Part shown: one piece after another, positions 25,835 to 33,765 of the stretch
Layout: every line of letters begins with the position of its first letter
How positions within the stretch are numbered: position 1 is the first letter of the stretch
NCBI GenBank assembly: GCA_903875445.1
Contig: CAIQWD010000097.1
Span: forward strand, 1-36,576
Direction: 5' to 3'
Length of the DNA stretch: 36,576 nucleotides
DNA from: an uncultured delta proteobacterium
GTDB taxonomy: Bacteria > Desulfobacterota > Desulfobulbia > Desulfobulbales > Desulfocapsaceae
Position numbers and translations under genes: made by a program
The notes under the pieces: model-generated
The model's database searches: none
What the model was told of the DNA's origin: nothing
The model's input: only the letters and a program-made list of their open reading frames with translations

Positions 25835-26680
25835 TCAAGACGTTCTCCCCTTGGTGCGCAGGACCATTCTCGTGAAGATATTCACGGCCAGGACTGTCAT
25901 AGTGATAAGGAAGGCTGCTCCCCAGGCCATCCTGTGCCAATCATCATAGGGACTCATGGCATAATTGAAGAGGACCACGGTTAGATTGGCCATCGGTTCA
26001 TTCATGCCATGCATCCAATACGGGCTGTTCAGGGCGGTAAAGAGGAGCGGCGCTGTTTCTCCGGCGACCCTGGCGACCGCCAGCATGACTCCGGTCAAAA
26101 TGCCGGAAGACGCCGAACGGTAGATAACATTTATTGTCATCTTCCAGTAAGGCGATCCAAGCGCCAAAGCTGCCTCGCGAATCTCCGCCGGCACCAGCAG
26201 GAGCATTTCCTCGGTTGTTCGACTGACCACCGGCAGCATGATGATTGCAAGAGAAATGGCCCCCGCCCAGCCGGAAAACTGATGCATCGGTTTAACGAGA
26301 ATCAGATAGACAAAGACGCCGATGACAATCGAAGGGGCGGAAACCAGAATATCGGCAAGAAAACGAAGAACATTGCCAAATTTATTGTTCTTGCCGAACT
26401 CGGCGAGATAAGTTCCCGACATCATCCCAAAAGGGACGGCAATGCAGGTGGCAACACCCGTCATCAGGAGGGTTCCAACGATGGCGTTGACCAGTCCTCC
26501 ACCCTTGACACCGGGAGGCGTCGGCAGTTTGCTGAAAAAGTCCCAGTTGATGGCGGCAAAGCCCTTCCAGGCTACATCGCCCAAGATCCAGGTCAACATA
26601 AACAGTCCGGCAACTGCGGCAAGACTCGATAGGGTCAGGACTATGGAATTAGTGAGTTTTCTTCGGGTGAGTCGGGTCAT
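25835..26680 (-). CDS. pstA: Phosphate ABC transporter permease A
   Basis: 281 residues beginning MTRLTRRK, from the ATG at 26680, which overlaps the pstC stop by one base (TAATG). Six membrane helices, with a periplasmic segment after TM1 ([24 protein letters not shown]) that is a hallmark of PstA, and a coupling loop [34 protein letters not shown] and the C-terminal [16 protein letters not shown] are also family signatures. A GGAGGG sequence precedes the start. Works as a heterodimer with PstC. Confidence 0.95.
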   Translation of the reverse strand: MTRLTRRKLTNSIVLTLSSLAAVAGLFMLTWILGDVAWKGFAAINWDFFSKLPTPPGVKGGGLVNAIVGTLLMTGVATCIAVPFGMMSGTYLAEFGKNNKFGNVLRFLADILVSAPSIVIGVFVYLILVKPMHQFSGWAGAISLAIIMLPVVSRTTEEMLLLVPAEIREAALALGSPYWKMTINVIYRSASSGILTGVMLAVARVAGETAPLLFTALNSPYWMHGMNEPMANLTVVLFNYAMSPYDDWHRMAWGAAFLITMTVLAVNIFTRMVLRTKGRTS

Positions 26681-27603
26681 TATGCCCTCCCTGCCTGACT
26701 GCGGCGAAGCCAGTACTGCGCCAGGCTCAGTATAATCAGGGTGATCAAAAACAGCACCAATCCCAATTCGATTAAAGAGGAGAGATAAACCGTGCCATCC
26801 GCCTCGGTAAATTCGTTGGCAAGAGTCGAGGCAATCGAGTTGCCCGGGGAGAATAAAGACCAGGAGAGATGGTAGGCATTGCCGATAACAAAGGTTACCG
26901 CCATGGTCTCGCCCAGCGCTCGTCCCATGCCGAGAAAGATGGCCCCGGCAATACCCTTTCTGCCGTAGGGAATCATGATATCCCTGACCACCTCCCAGGT
27001 AGTGCCGCCAAGGCCGTAAGCGGCCTCCTTCAAAGGTTGCGGTACCATTAAAAACACATCCCGGGCCACCGAGGAGATAAAGGGAATGATCATGAGGGTC
27101 AGAACAAGACTGGCAGTCAACATGCCGATGCCCATGGAGGGACCTGAAAACAGCGGAAGAAATCCAAGAGTGGTTTTCAGAAAAGGCTGGACATAATCGG
27201 CCATCAAAGGTCCCAGCACAAATAATCCCCACATGCCGTAAACGATGGAGGGTATTGCCGCCAACAGTTCAATAGCAGTGCCGAAGGGTGCCCGCAACCA
27301 ATGGGGTGCCAGTTCCGCCAGAAACAAGGCAATCCCCAGGCTGATTGGGATAGCAAACAACAAGGCAAGAAAGGTGGAAAGCAGAGTGCCGACAATCGGG
27401 ATCAAAGCTCCGAAATTATCCTTAACGGGATTCCAGGATGTGTTGAAAAGAAAAGAAAAACCGAATTTTTCAAGAGAAGGCTGAGATTGGTTCCAAAGTA
27501 CCAGAAGGATCGCAACAAAGATCACAGCAATACCTGAAGCAAAAGAGGCAGTCAGGCCACGGAAAATAAGGTCACCCCAGATTTTGGTTTGTTTCATCTT
27601 CAT
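26680..27603 (-). CDS. pstC: Phosphate ABC transporter permease C
   Basis: 307 residues with six membrane helices. FGFSFLFNTSWNPVKDNFGALIPIVGTLLST after TM1, the AIPSIVYGMWGLFVLGP segment and the coupling loop PQPLKEAAYGLGGTTWEVVRDIMIP are characteristic of PstC, as is RALGETMAVTFVIGN. It is translated from the same transcript as pstS, 45 bases downstream, and overlaps pstA by one base. A second ATG two codons in is an equally possible start; neither has a strong ribosome site. Confidence 0.95.
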   Translation of the reverse strand: MKMKQTKIWGDLIFRGLTASFASGIAVIFVAILLVLWNQSQPSLEKFGFSFLFNTSWNPVKDNFGALIPIVGTLLSTFLALLFAIPISLGIALFLAELAPHWLRAPFGTAIELLAAIPSIVYGMWGLFVLGPLMADYVQPFLKTTLGFLPLFSGPSMGIGMLTASLVLTLMIIPFISSVARDVFLMVPQPLKEAAYGLGGTTWEVVRDIMIPYGRKGIAGAIFLGMGRALGETMAVTFVIGNAYHLSWSLFSPGNSIASTLANEFTEADGTVYLSSLIELGLVLFLITLIILSLAQYWLRRSQAGRA

Positions 27604-27648
27604 AAGTTGGCAGTAATTCCAGGCCTGAACTTGGGATTTATGTGTTGA

Positions 27649-28701
27649 TTATTGCCAGATTGCTTTGCCTTCCTTATCCTTCAGATCTTTCTGCCAGGTC
27701 ATCTCCACCATTTTCACGACCTCGGCCGGCATCGGCACATAGTCGAGAGCCAAAGCGGCCTTGCCGCCATGTTGATAACTCCAGGCAAAAAACTTCAAAA
27801 CCTCTTTCGCCTGAGTTGCATTATCCTGGGTCTTATAAAGAAGTATGAAAGAGGCTCCGGTGATCGGCCATGAGTTTGCACCCGGTTGATCGGTCAGGAC
27901 CATGTAATATCCTTCTGCATGGGCCCAATCGGCACCGGAGGCGGCTGCCTGGAAATTTTCGGCGGTGGGCGCGACATATTTTCCATCGTGGTTCTTCAGC
28001 ATCACCGAAGTCATCTTGTTCTGCAGGGCGTAGGCATACTCGACATACCCGATGGCACCGTCAACCTTATCGACGAAAGCGGCAACGCCCTCATTGCCTT
28101 TTCCGCCAAGACCGACAGGCCATTCAACCGATGTCTTGCTGCCGACTTTTTCGCTCCACTCTTTGCTCAACTTTGTCAAATAATTGGTGAAGATCCAGGT
28201 AGTTCCAGAGCCATCGGCGCGATGGACAACGGTGATGTCCTCAGCGGGAAGGGATAAACCAGAGTTTTCGGCCACAATCTTGGGGTCGTTCCATTTGCTG
28301 ATCTTCCCCATAAAGATATCGGCAAGGATATCGCCCGACAACTTCATCTGACCGGATGCAATCCCTTTGATGTGGACTACCGGAACGACACCACCCATAA
28401 TCATCGGAAACTGCATCAGGCCGGCTTCGTTCAGTTCTTTTGGTTCAAGGGGGGCATCCGATGCTCCGAAATCGACAGTTTTTGCCTTGATCTGCTTGAT
28501 GCCGCCACCCGATCCGATGGACTGATAATTCAGGCGAACACCGGTTTCCTGATTGTAATCGTAGGCCCATTTGCCATAGGCGGGATACGGGAAAGTTGCC
28601 CCCGCTCCGGTGATGGTGGTTTCTGCCTGGCAGGGGCCGGAAAATACGGCAACTGCCGCAGCGGTTAGAAAAAGTGTGCTGATGATTCTCATTTTTTGCA
28701 T
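27649..28701 (-). CDS. pstS: Phosphate ABC transporter, periplasmic phosphate-binding protein
   Basis: 350 residues with a signal peptide ending GPCQA before ETTITGAGATFPYPAY. The phosphate-contacting motifs are visible: GAGATFP near the N-terminus, SIGSGGGIKQI, DFGASDAPL, and RADGSGTTWIFTNYL with the Arg-Asp-x-Ser-Gly-Thr cluster, followed by GNEGVAAFV and GAIGYVEYAYA. This is the full PstS (not the shorter PstS-like) form. Ribosome site AAAGGAGA upstream. A pair of direct repeats with 11-base period lies 96-113 bp upstream (28797-28814) and may be a PhoB box. It captures phosphate and hands it to PstCA. Confidence 0.96.
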   Translation of the reverse strand: MQKMRIISTLFLTAAAVAVFSGPCQAETTITGAGATFPYPAYGKWAYDYNQETGVRLNYQSIGSGGGIKQIKAKTVDFGASDAPLEPKELNEAGLMQFPMIMGGVVPVVHIKGIASGQMKLSGDILADIFMGKISKWNDPKIVAENSGLSLPAEDITVVHRADGSGTTWIFTNYLTKLSKEWSEKVGSKTSVEWPVGLGGKGNEGVAAFVDKVDGAIGYVEYAYALQNKMTSVMLKNHDGKYVAPTAENFQAAASGADWAHAEGYYMVLTDQPGANSWPITGASFILLYKTQDNATQAKEVLKFFAWSYQHGGKAALALDYVPMPAEVVKMVEMTWQKDLKDKEGKAIWQ

Positions 28702-28796
28702 TTTACTATTCTCCTTTGAGGAATAATGATTGTGCTTGAAGGAACCGTTACGATTCGAAGCACATACGAAGACAAGGCCAATTTATGCAGTCTGTA

Positions 28797-28814
28797 TTAG
28801 AAAATTGTTAGAAA
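28797..28814. promoter_or_regulatory. Candidate Pho box upstream of pstS
   Basis: TTAGAAA-N4-TTAGAAA: two identical 7-base direct repeats exactly 11 bases apart, in the only gap between phoU and pstS. PhoB dimers bind two direct repeats with 11-base period, so spacing fits, although the bases differ from the enterobacterial CTGTCAT consensus. Confidence 0.35.
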
Positions 28815-28847
28815 CAGGTTAATATTTCAATTGTGGGCAATCGTCGC

Positions 28848-29507
28848 TTACTGGGCCCGGGTGATGGTCCCCTCAACAAGATAGATGACTTCTTCCGCGA
28901 TGTTCACGGCTCGATCGGCAATGCGCTCAAGATGGCGACCGAGGAGAAACGTGTTGATATGGTAACCGGGGTGTTCCGGGTCATTTTTAATTCTAATTTT
29001 TATGTCTTCGTAGCAGCGGTCTTTCAAGGCATCGACCTCGTCATCATCGACAAAGAGTGACCTGGCGAGCGCAGCGTCGCCCCCAATCAAGGCATCGATG
29101 CTTTTCTTCAGCATGAGCACCGCTTTCTCACTCATTTTTGAGAAATCGTAGGAAACCGCCCCGGCATGTTTGAATTTCGAGATATTCTGCACACGTCTGG
29201 CGATGTTCACGGCGATATCGGCGATTCTCTCCAACTCACTATTGATCTTGATGACGGTAATCAAAAACCTGAGATCCTTGGCGACCGGCTGGTGAAGCGC
29301 AAGGATCTTCAGGCAGTCCTCCTCTATCTCTATCTCCAGATCGTCCACTTCATAGTCGGAGAGAATGAGGGCCTGAATCATCTCCCGGTCTTTGCTCTCA
29401 ATTATCTGTGCCGCTTTGCGGACACGCTCTTCAACCATGGCGCTCATTGTCAGCAGTTTTTTATTGAGCTTGGTAAGTTCGTGGTGGAAGGTGAAGTGAT
29501 GTTCCAT
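28848..29507 (-). CDS. phoU: Phosphate-uptake regulator PhoU
   Basis: 219 residues from the ATG at 29507 (MEHHFTFHHELTKLNKKL), with AAGGA upstream; the open frame extends further but codes nothing PhoU-like. Two three-helix PhoU repeats are seen, each with an acidic E/D-x3-D metal-cluster helix (VDDLEIEIEEDCLKIL, VDALKDRCYEDIKI) followed by an R-x-L/x-E-R-I-A-D motif (SELERIADIAVNIA, RHLERIADRAVNIAEEVIYL). PhoU restrains the Pst transporter and the PhoR kinase when phosphate is ample. Here it is upstream of pstS, whereas in E. coli it is at the end of the operon. The gap of 146 bp before pstS may hold a second promoter. Confidence 0.94.
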   Translation of the reverse strand: MEHHFTFHHELTKLNKKLLTMSAMVEERVRKAAQIIESKDREMIQALILSDYEVDDLEIEIEEDCLKILALHQPVAKDLRFLITVIKINSELERIADIAVNIARRVQNISKFKHAGAVSYDFSKMSEKAVLMLKKSIDALIGGDAALARSLFVDDDEVDALKDRCYEDIKIRIKNDPEHPGYHINTFLLGRHLERIADRAVNIAEEVIYLVEGTITRAQ

Positions 29508-29834
29508 TATGCAAAAATTCCTTGATCGGTTAGGGTTGATATTTGCTGCAGGACAAAAGTGGCGCATTCCAGAGCTGCATGAGAAGATAGATGAGAATTG
29601 TTTGTAAATGATTAGGGAAATATTAATATTCAATTAAATTGCTGGGAGGGGATTGCGGTCAGGTGAAAAATGGTACACGATACAGGCGGAGTACACAAAG
29701 CACGCTGTATCTCACAGCAGCTCCGGAAATAACCAGTTGGAACGAGAGTTCCCATTATCTGAAAACTCCCGCGATGTTGGTGCTATCCAGCAAATCGAAG
29801 CTGCAAGTTTTGGCATTCTTTGCCGACATACCGG
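29508..29834. other. Intergenic region between the dksA-like gene and phoU
   Basis: About 330 bases without a recognisable gene. The part nearest phoU is A+T-rich, with a near-palindromic AATATTAATATT at about 29617-29630, and is the likely phoU promoter. A small stem CCGGT-CAGA-ACCGG overlaps the end of the dksA-like gene (about 29830-29843). Open frames here show no family resemblance. Confidence 0.4.
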
Positions 29835-30281
29835 TCAGAACCGGCAAGCTGCTATTTGCGAATATCGCATTCCTCGTTCAGCCCGCTCAACCATCTCCTG
29901 GGCTTCGACGCAGAGGGTTGCAGTCGGCTGTATTTCAAGACGTTTCAGGCCAATTCTTTCACCGGTCATTTCACAATAGCCATAGGTGCCATCCTTAATC
30001 CTGTCCAATGCTTTATCAATCATCACGATTTGTCCTCGGTGCCTTTTCATCCCTTCAAGCTCAACGTGAATTTCTGTTTGTGCCGAGGCGACATCATAAA
30101 GATCAGGAACTCCAAAACAGGTTTCTTTCAGGTCATTTTTCGCCGAAAGAGAAACACCAATCAACTCATGTCGCCATTGCCGCAGTATCTTCTCAAAATA
30201 GGCCAACTGGGCTGGTGTCAAATATTCTTCATTCTCGATAGAGGAATAATCTGTGATCTTAGCTAGTTCGTTATTCTGCAT
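29835..30281 (-). CDS. DksA/TraR-family transcription factor, two-cysteine form
   Basis: 148 residues from the ATG at 30281, preceded by a strong GGAGG. N-terminal helix LTPAQLAYFEKILRQWRHEL, a coiled-coil hairpin whose tip is DLYDVA (Asp60, Asp63, Ala65), the D-x-x-D-x-A motif that reaches into the RNA polymerase secondary channel, then the globular part YGYCEMTGERIGLKRLEIQP...LCVEAQE. Of the four zinc cysteines of classical DksA only Cys103 and Cys124 remain; the partners are Thr106 and Ala127, as in zinc-independent paralogues such as Pseudomonas DksA2. Together with ppGpp it would adjust transcription under starvation, without needing zinc. It follows the fusion-protein gene by 25 bases. 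Confidence 0.88.
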   Translation of the reverse strand: MQNNELAKITDYSSIENEEYLTPAQLAYFEKILRQWRHELIGVSLSAKNDLKETCFGVPDLYDVASAQTEIHVELEGMKRHRGQIVMIDKALDRIKDGTYGYCEMTGERIGLKRLEIQPTATLCVEAQEMVERAERGMRYSQIAACRF

Positions 30282-30306
30282 GGTGAACCTCCAATAAATA
30301 TTTTTT

Positions 30307-32229
30307 TTACTTGAGCCAGACTTCAACCCGGCGGTTCTTTTCCTTGCCGGAGGTGGACAGATTTGTTGCAACCGGAAGCTCCTCACCGGCACTTGCTATT
30401 TGTTGGACGACAATACCCCTGGAACGAAGTTGTACGGCCACTGTTTCGGCTCTAAATTTCGCCAGTTTCAAGTTCACATCGTAGTCACCGGCGTTGTCGG
30501 CAAAACCGGCCAGAATAATTTTCCGATCAAGTCTCTCTTTGAGAAAATCAACAACCCTGGTCAGGTCACGTTCACCTCTATTGTCGAGCGTCACCTTGCC
30601 GGTGTTGAAGCGAAAATTGAGGGAAAGACGCTGAGCGTTATCAGTGGCTTTGAGATAATCCTGGACCATTGCGATGTTTTTTATTTGGGCCTGATCAATT
30701 TTTTCGCTATAAAATGTTTTGATGTTCATGTCCACAAAATCGATTTTATTGGTTATTTCTTGTCCCTGCCGGGAATGTACATATTCAATAAAATCTCGCA
30801 CATGATTGTTCTTCGGATAGGTTGCCGTGTACAAGTACAAACGCCTGGCAATCGGATAATCCTCGGTGGCAACGGTAAAGAAGCTCGGGAAAATAGGTTT
30901 GGCGCCGGTGTCGGCTACGGCTATTGCCTTCGCTTTGTCAATACTTGGCAAACTGGTAAATCCTATGCCGAAGGGATCGCGGGAAACCTGTTCCGACAGC
31001 TCCGGATTCGATTCAAACCTTTTAATGCCTTGCTTCAGCTCCAATTTATCGAGGACAATGGATTTGAAAGTATCGTAGGTTCCCGAATTATCATCTCTTG
31101 CATAAACCGTTATCTCTCCTGGTACTCCTCCCACTTGGGACCAGTTGGTGGTTTTACCGGAGAAGATGTCAGCAAGCTGCTGCATGTTCAACGTATCGAT
31201 TTTGTTACCCTTGTTGACAATAACTGCAATGCCGTCAAGGGCAATGACATGTTCATTAGTTGGGGCGGTCATTTCACCGAATTTGTTGAGTTCGACAACC
31301 TCCTTTTCCTTTATTTTCCGGGATGCCATGCCGATTTCGCATTGTTCCTCCGCGAGACCTTTAAAGCCGGTGGTCGAGCCATGGGCATGAATCTCCACCA
31401 CCTTGATGGAATCTTTGAATTTTGCCTTGATAACGACCTCATTGGCTTGTTTCCCAGGTAGCTGTTCGACCTTTTCAGCCCCAAGTATGGTGGTCAGGTA
31501 GCCGCTGATCAGTGCAGGGGCAAGCTTTGCCCCTATAGTATTTGAGCCGTGCAGGCGAAGGATAGTTTCTTCGGGAAGGCTTTCTTTCCCCTCAGTTTTT
31601 ACCAGAGGTCCGATGGAAATCGATTGGTTGGTCGCCGCAGGCTTGGCAGTTGGCTGTTCAGCGACAGCTGATGCTTGCGTAGTTTTTGGGGAGGTGACGG
31701 CAAAAGCCGGGACGGGTAATCTGTCGATGAAATTTAAAACCAGCATAAGAACCGCTATGGCGCAAATCGGCAGGATAGTGGTCAAGGCCAGGAGGGTTCG
31801 TTTTCTCCTTACCGGTATCTTGGTGGGAGTCTGCCCGATTGGATTGTCAGATTGCTGCATAATATTACCTGACCGTTCAGAAGCCTCTGTCTCGGATGTG
31901 GAGTTTTCGACGCGGGCGGCAGCCTCAATAAGGAGAGAGCGATAATCCTTGTCGATATTCGGCAACGGCAGTTTCTTTATTTTCACCTCTCTGAACGAGC
32001 CTTTTTTCCAGGAAAGGATCTGACATAAGGCGTCAATTCCCAGGAGCCTGTCCTGAGAGGAAAAAATTATTTTGCCTTGATCGATGAAAATCAACCCTTT
32101 CTCGCCCTGCTGGGTAACGCGGATGGCCTTGGTAGAGTTTTTCATGCAGATCAACTGGATATAGTCTTCCAGACTGATATCACTCAGGACACCAAAAAAA
32201 CCTGTATCACCTACGTCTGTTGTTTTCAT
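30307..32229 (-). CDS. Fusion protein: DUF4388-like domain, membrane helix, phosphate-type binding domain, OmpA domain
   Basis: 640 residues in four parts. Residues 1-105 resemble the DUF4388/PATAN module (GVLSDISLEDYIQLICM, GLIFIDQGKIIFSS), usually found in cytoplasmic signalling proteins. RRKR and a hydrophobic helix (145-167) follow, then a Thr/Ala-rich linker. Residues 222-500 form a PstS-like type 2 periplasmic binding domain with LHGSNTIGAKLAP, HGSTTGFKGL, EIGMASRKIKE and RDDNSGTYDTFKSIV. Residues about 535-640 are an OmpA-type peptidoglycan-binding domain (NFRFNTGKVTLDNRGERDL, AGFADNAGD, NRRVEVWLK). Topology by the positive-inside rule places DUF4388 in the cytoplasm and the rest in the periplasm. 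It may be a wall-anchored phosphate or anion sensor rather than a transporter component. Located directly upstream of the dksA-like gene. Confidence 0.82.
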   Translation of the reverse strand: MKTTDVGDTGFFGVLSDISLEDYIQLICMKNSTKAIRVTQQGEKGLIFIDQGKIIFSSQDRLLGIDALCQILSWKKGSFREVKIKKLPLPNIDKDYRSLLIEAAARVENSTSETEASERSGNIMQQSDNPIGQTPTKIPVRRKRTLLALTTILPICAIAVLMLVLNFIDRLPVPAFAVTSPKTTQASAVAEQPTAKPAATNQSISIGPLVKTEGKESLPEETILRLHGSNTIGAKLAPALISGYLTTILGAEKVEQLPGKQANEVVIKAKFKDSIKVVEIHAHGSTTGFKGLAEEQCEIGMASRKIKEKEVVELNKFGEMTAPTNEHVIALDGIAVIVNKGNKIDTLNMQQLADIFSGKTTNWSQVGGVPGEITVYARDDNSGTYDTFKSIVLDKLELKQGIKRFESNPELSEQVSRDPFGIGFTSLPSIDKAKAIAVADTGAKPIFPSFFTVATEDYPIARRLYLYTATYPKNNHVRDFIEYVHSRQGQEITNKIDFVDMNIKTFYSEKIDQAQIKNIAMVQDYLKATDNAQRLSLNFRFNTGKVTLDNRGERDLTRVVDFLKERLDRKIILAGFADNAGDYDVNLKLAKFRAETVAVQLRSRGIVVQQIASAGEELPVATNLSTSGKEKNRRVEVWLK

Positions 32230-32375
32230 TTTATTGTCACGGTTCAGTGGGAGATGGAAAGATTGTTTATGATTACTTTGTGCAACCTTTCGATCATTTT
32301 TAAAAAAGAAAGATTAAACAGGAATGAGATTTTCATTAAGCTTCTGTTGCCCGGCACCTTCTATTTGATATCTGG

Positions 32376-33719
32376 TCAGAGAATATTGCTGGCCAGTTCC
32401 GCCAACTCCGAACGTTCACCTTTACGCAGGTCAATGTGGGCATAAATTTTCTGCCCCTGCATTTTGTCGATGAGGGTGCGAAGGCCGTTTGAATGGATAC
32501 CCAGATAGGGATGGTCGATCTGGTTGATGTCCCCAGTCAAGACAATTTTTGTACCCTCCCCTGCCCGGGTGATGATGGTCTTGACCTCATGGGGAGTAAG
32601 GTTCTGCGCCTCATCGACGATCATGAACATCTTCACTAGGCTGCGCCCGCGGATATAGGCGAGGGGTTCGATAGCCAGCTTGTCTCCCTCCAGCATTACT
32701 CGCAACCGTTGAAACATTTCGCTCTTTTCTGGAAACTGCCCGCTGATGACGGCGAGATTGTCATAAAGCGGTTGCATAGAGGGCTTAATTTTTGCGGCAA
32801 TATCTCCCGGAAGAAAGCCGAGATCCTTGTTGGACAGGGGAACAATGGGACGGGTCAAGAGGATCTGCCGGTATTCGGATCGGCTCTCTAGGGCCGCCGC
32901 CAGGGCGATAAGGGTTTTGCCGGTTCCCGCCTTGCCGGTGATGGTCACCAGTTTGATATGGCGTTTGAGCAGGGCATCGATGGCGAAAATCTGTTCGGCA
33001 TTGCGTGGGGTTATGCCATAGGCAGTTTGTTTTTCGACCCGTTTGATGACCGTCATTTCTTTATCATCACCTGCAAGATAGGTGGCAAGTACCGATTTTT
33101 TGCCGTTACGAAGGACCAGATATTCGTTGGCGTACAGAGGTGTGGCGGGAGAGTAGTCACGGCTGGTGAGTTTTCCCTCCGGTTCTGAGAGTTTAACCAG
33201 CAGTTCGCTGGCCATGCCTTCGGCTACGTGGCATCCGGAGTAGAGATGGGTTGGGTCACGAACGTAGTCGGTAGTGTAGTCCTCAGCCATCAGTCTGACG
33301 GAGCGGGCTTTCATCCGCAGATTGACGTCCTTGCTGACGAGAATGACGGCGTGGTTTTTGTGTTTTTGCGAAATGTGGTAAGCGATATTGAGAATGCGGT
33401 GATCTTTTTTCTCAGCATTGGGAAAGACCAGCTGCAGGTCCGCGTGCATTTCTTTATCGAGGCGGATGGCCAATACACCCTTGCCTTCTCCCAAAGTCAT
33501 ATTGCCGTTGAAAAGCTTGCCGGTACTCAGCTTGTCGATTTCCCTGACAAATTCCCGGGCATGATGGTTGATGATTTGCGTGCCCTTCTTGAACTGATCG
33601 AGTTCCTCAAGAACCGGGATCGGGATGATAATATCGTGTTCCTCGAAGTTGTAGATACAGGAACTGTCATGGAGGATGACATTGGTATCGAGAATGAAAA
33701 ACTTTTTCTTTTTTTGCAT
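32376..33719 (-). CDS. PIN-PhoH protein (PhoH2-type ATPase/ribonuclease)
   Basis: 447 residues from the ATG at 33719; the frame is open upstream but overlaps the next gene. The N-terminal PIN nuclease domain (5-150) has FILDTNVILHD with Asp11, an acidic site around Glu38-Glu39 and VSKDVNLRMKA with Asp131. The C-terminal PhoH ATPase (about 240-447) has Walker A GKAGTGKT (262-269), Walker B MIVDEAQN (Asp369-Glu370) and the sensor TGDINQID. Such fusions act as ATP-driven RNA helicase-nucleases in the cases studied. The phosphate-starvation link of the PhoH name is historical, but here it does sit in a phosphate gene block. It is preceded by the acyltransferase gene at 46 bases. Confidence 0.93.
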   Translation of the reverse strand: MQKKKKFFILDTNVILHDSSCIYNFEEHDIIIPIPVLEELDQFKKGTQIINHHAREFVREIDKLSTGKLFNGNMTLGEGKGVLAIRLDKEMHADLQLVFPNAEKKDHRILNIAYHISQKHKNHAVILVSKDVNLRMKARSVRLMAEDYTTDYVRDPTHLYSGCHVAEGMASELLVKLSEPEGKLTSRDYSPATPLYANEYLVLRNGKKSVLATYLAGDDKEMTVIKRVEKQTAYGITPRNAEQIFAIDALLKRHIKLVTITGKAGTGKTLIALAAALESRSEYRQILLTRPIVPLSNKDLGFLPGDIAAKIKPSMQPLYDNLAVISGQFPEKSEMFQRLRVMLEGDKLAIEPLAYIRGRSLVKMFMIVDEAQNLTPHEVKTIITRAGEGTKIVLTGDINQIDHPYLGIHSNGLRTLIDKMQGQKIYAHIDLRKGERSELAELASNIL

Positions 33720-33765
33720 GGCATTATGCTCTCTCTTGTAGGGGGTGCACTCCGTGAACTCGATA

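Noticed and set aside
30400-31461. Open frame of 353 codons on the plus strand, opposite the OmpA fusion
   Set aside because: Antisense to a gene with four recognisable domains; the translation shows no family resemblance.
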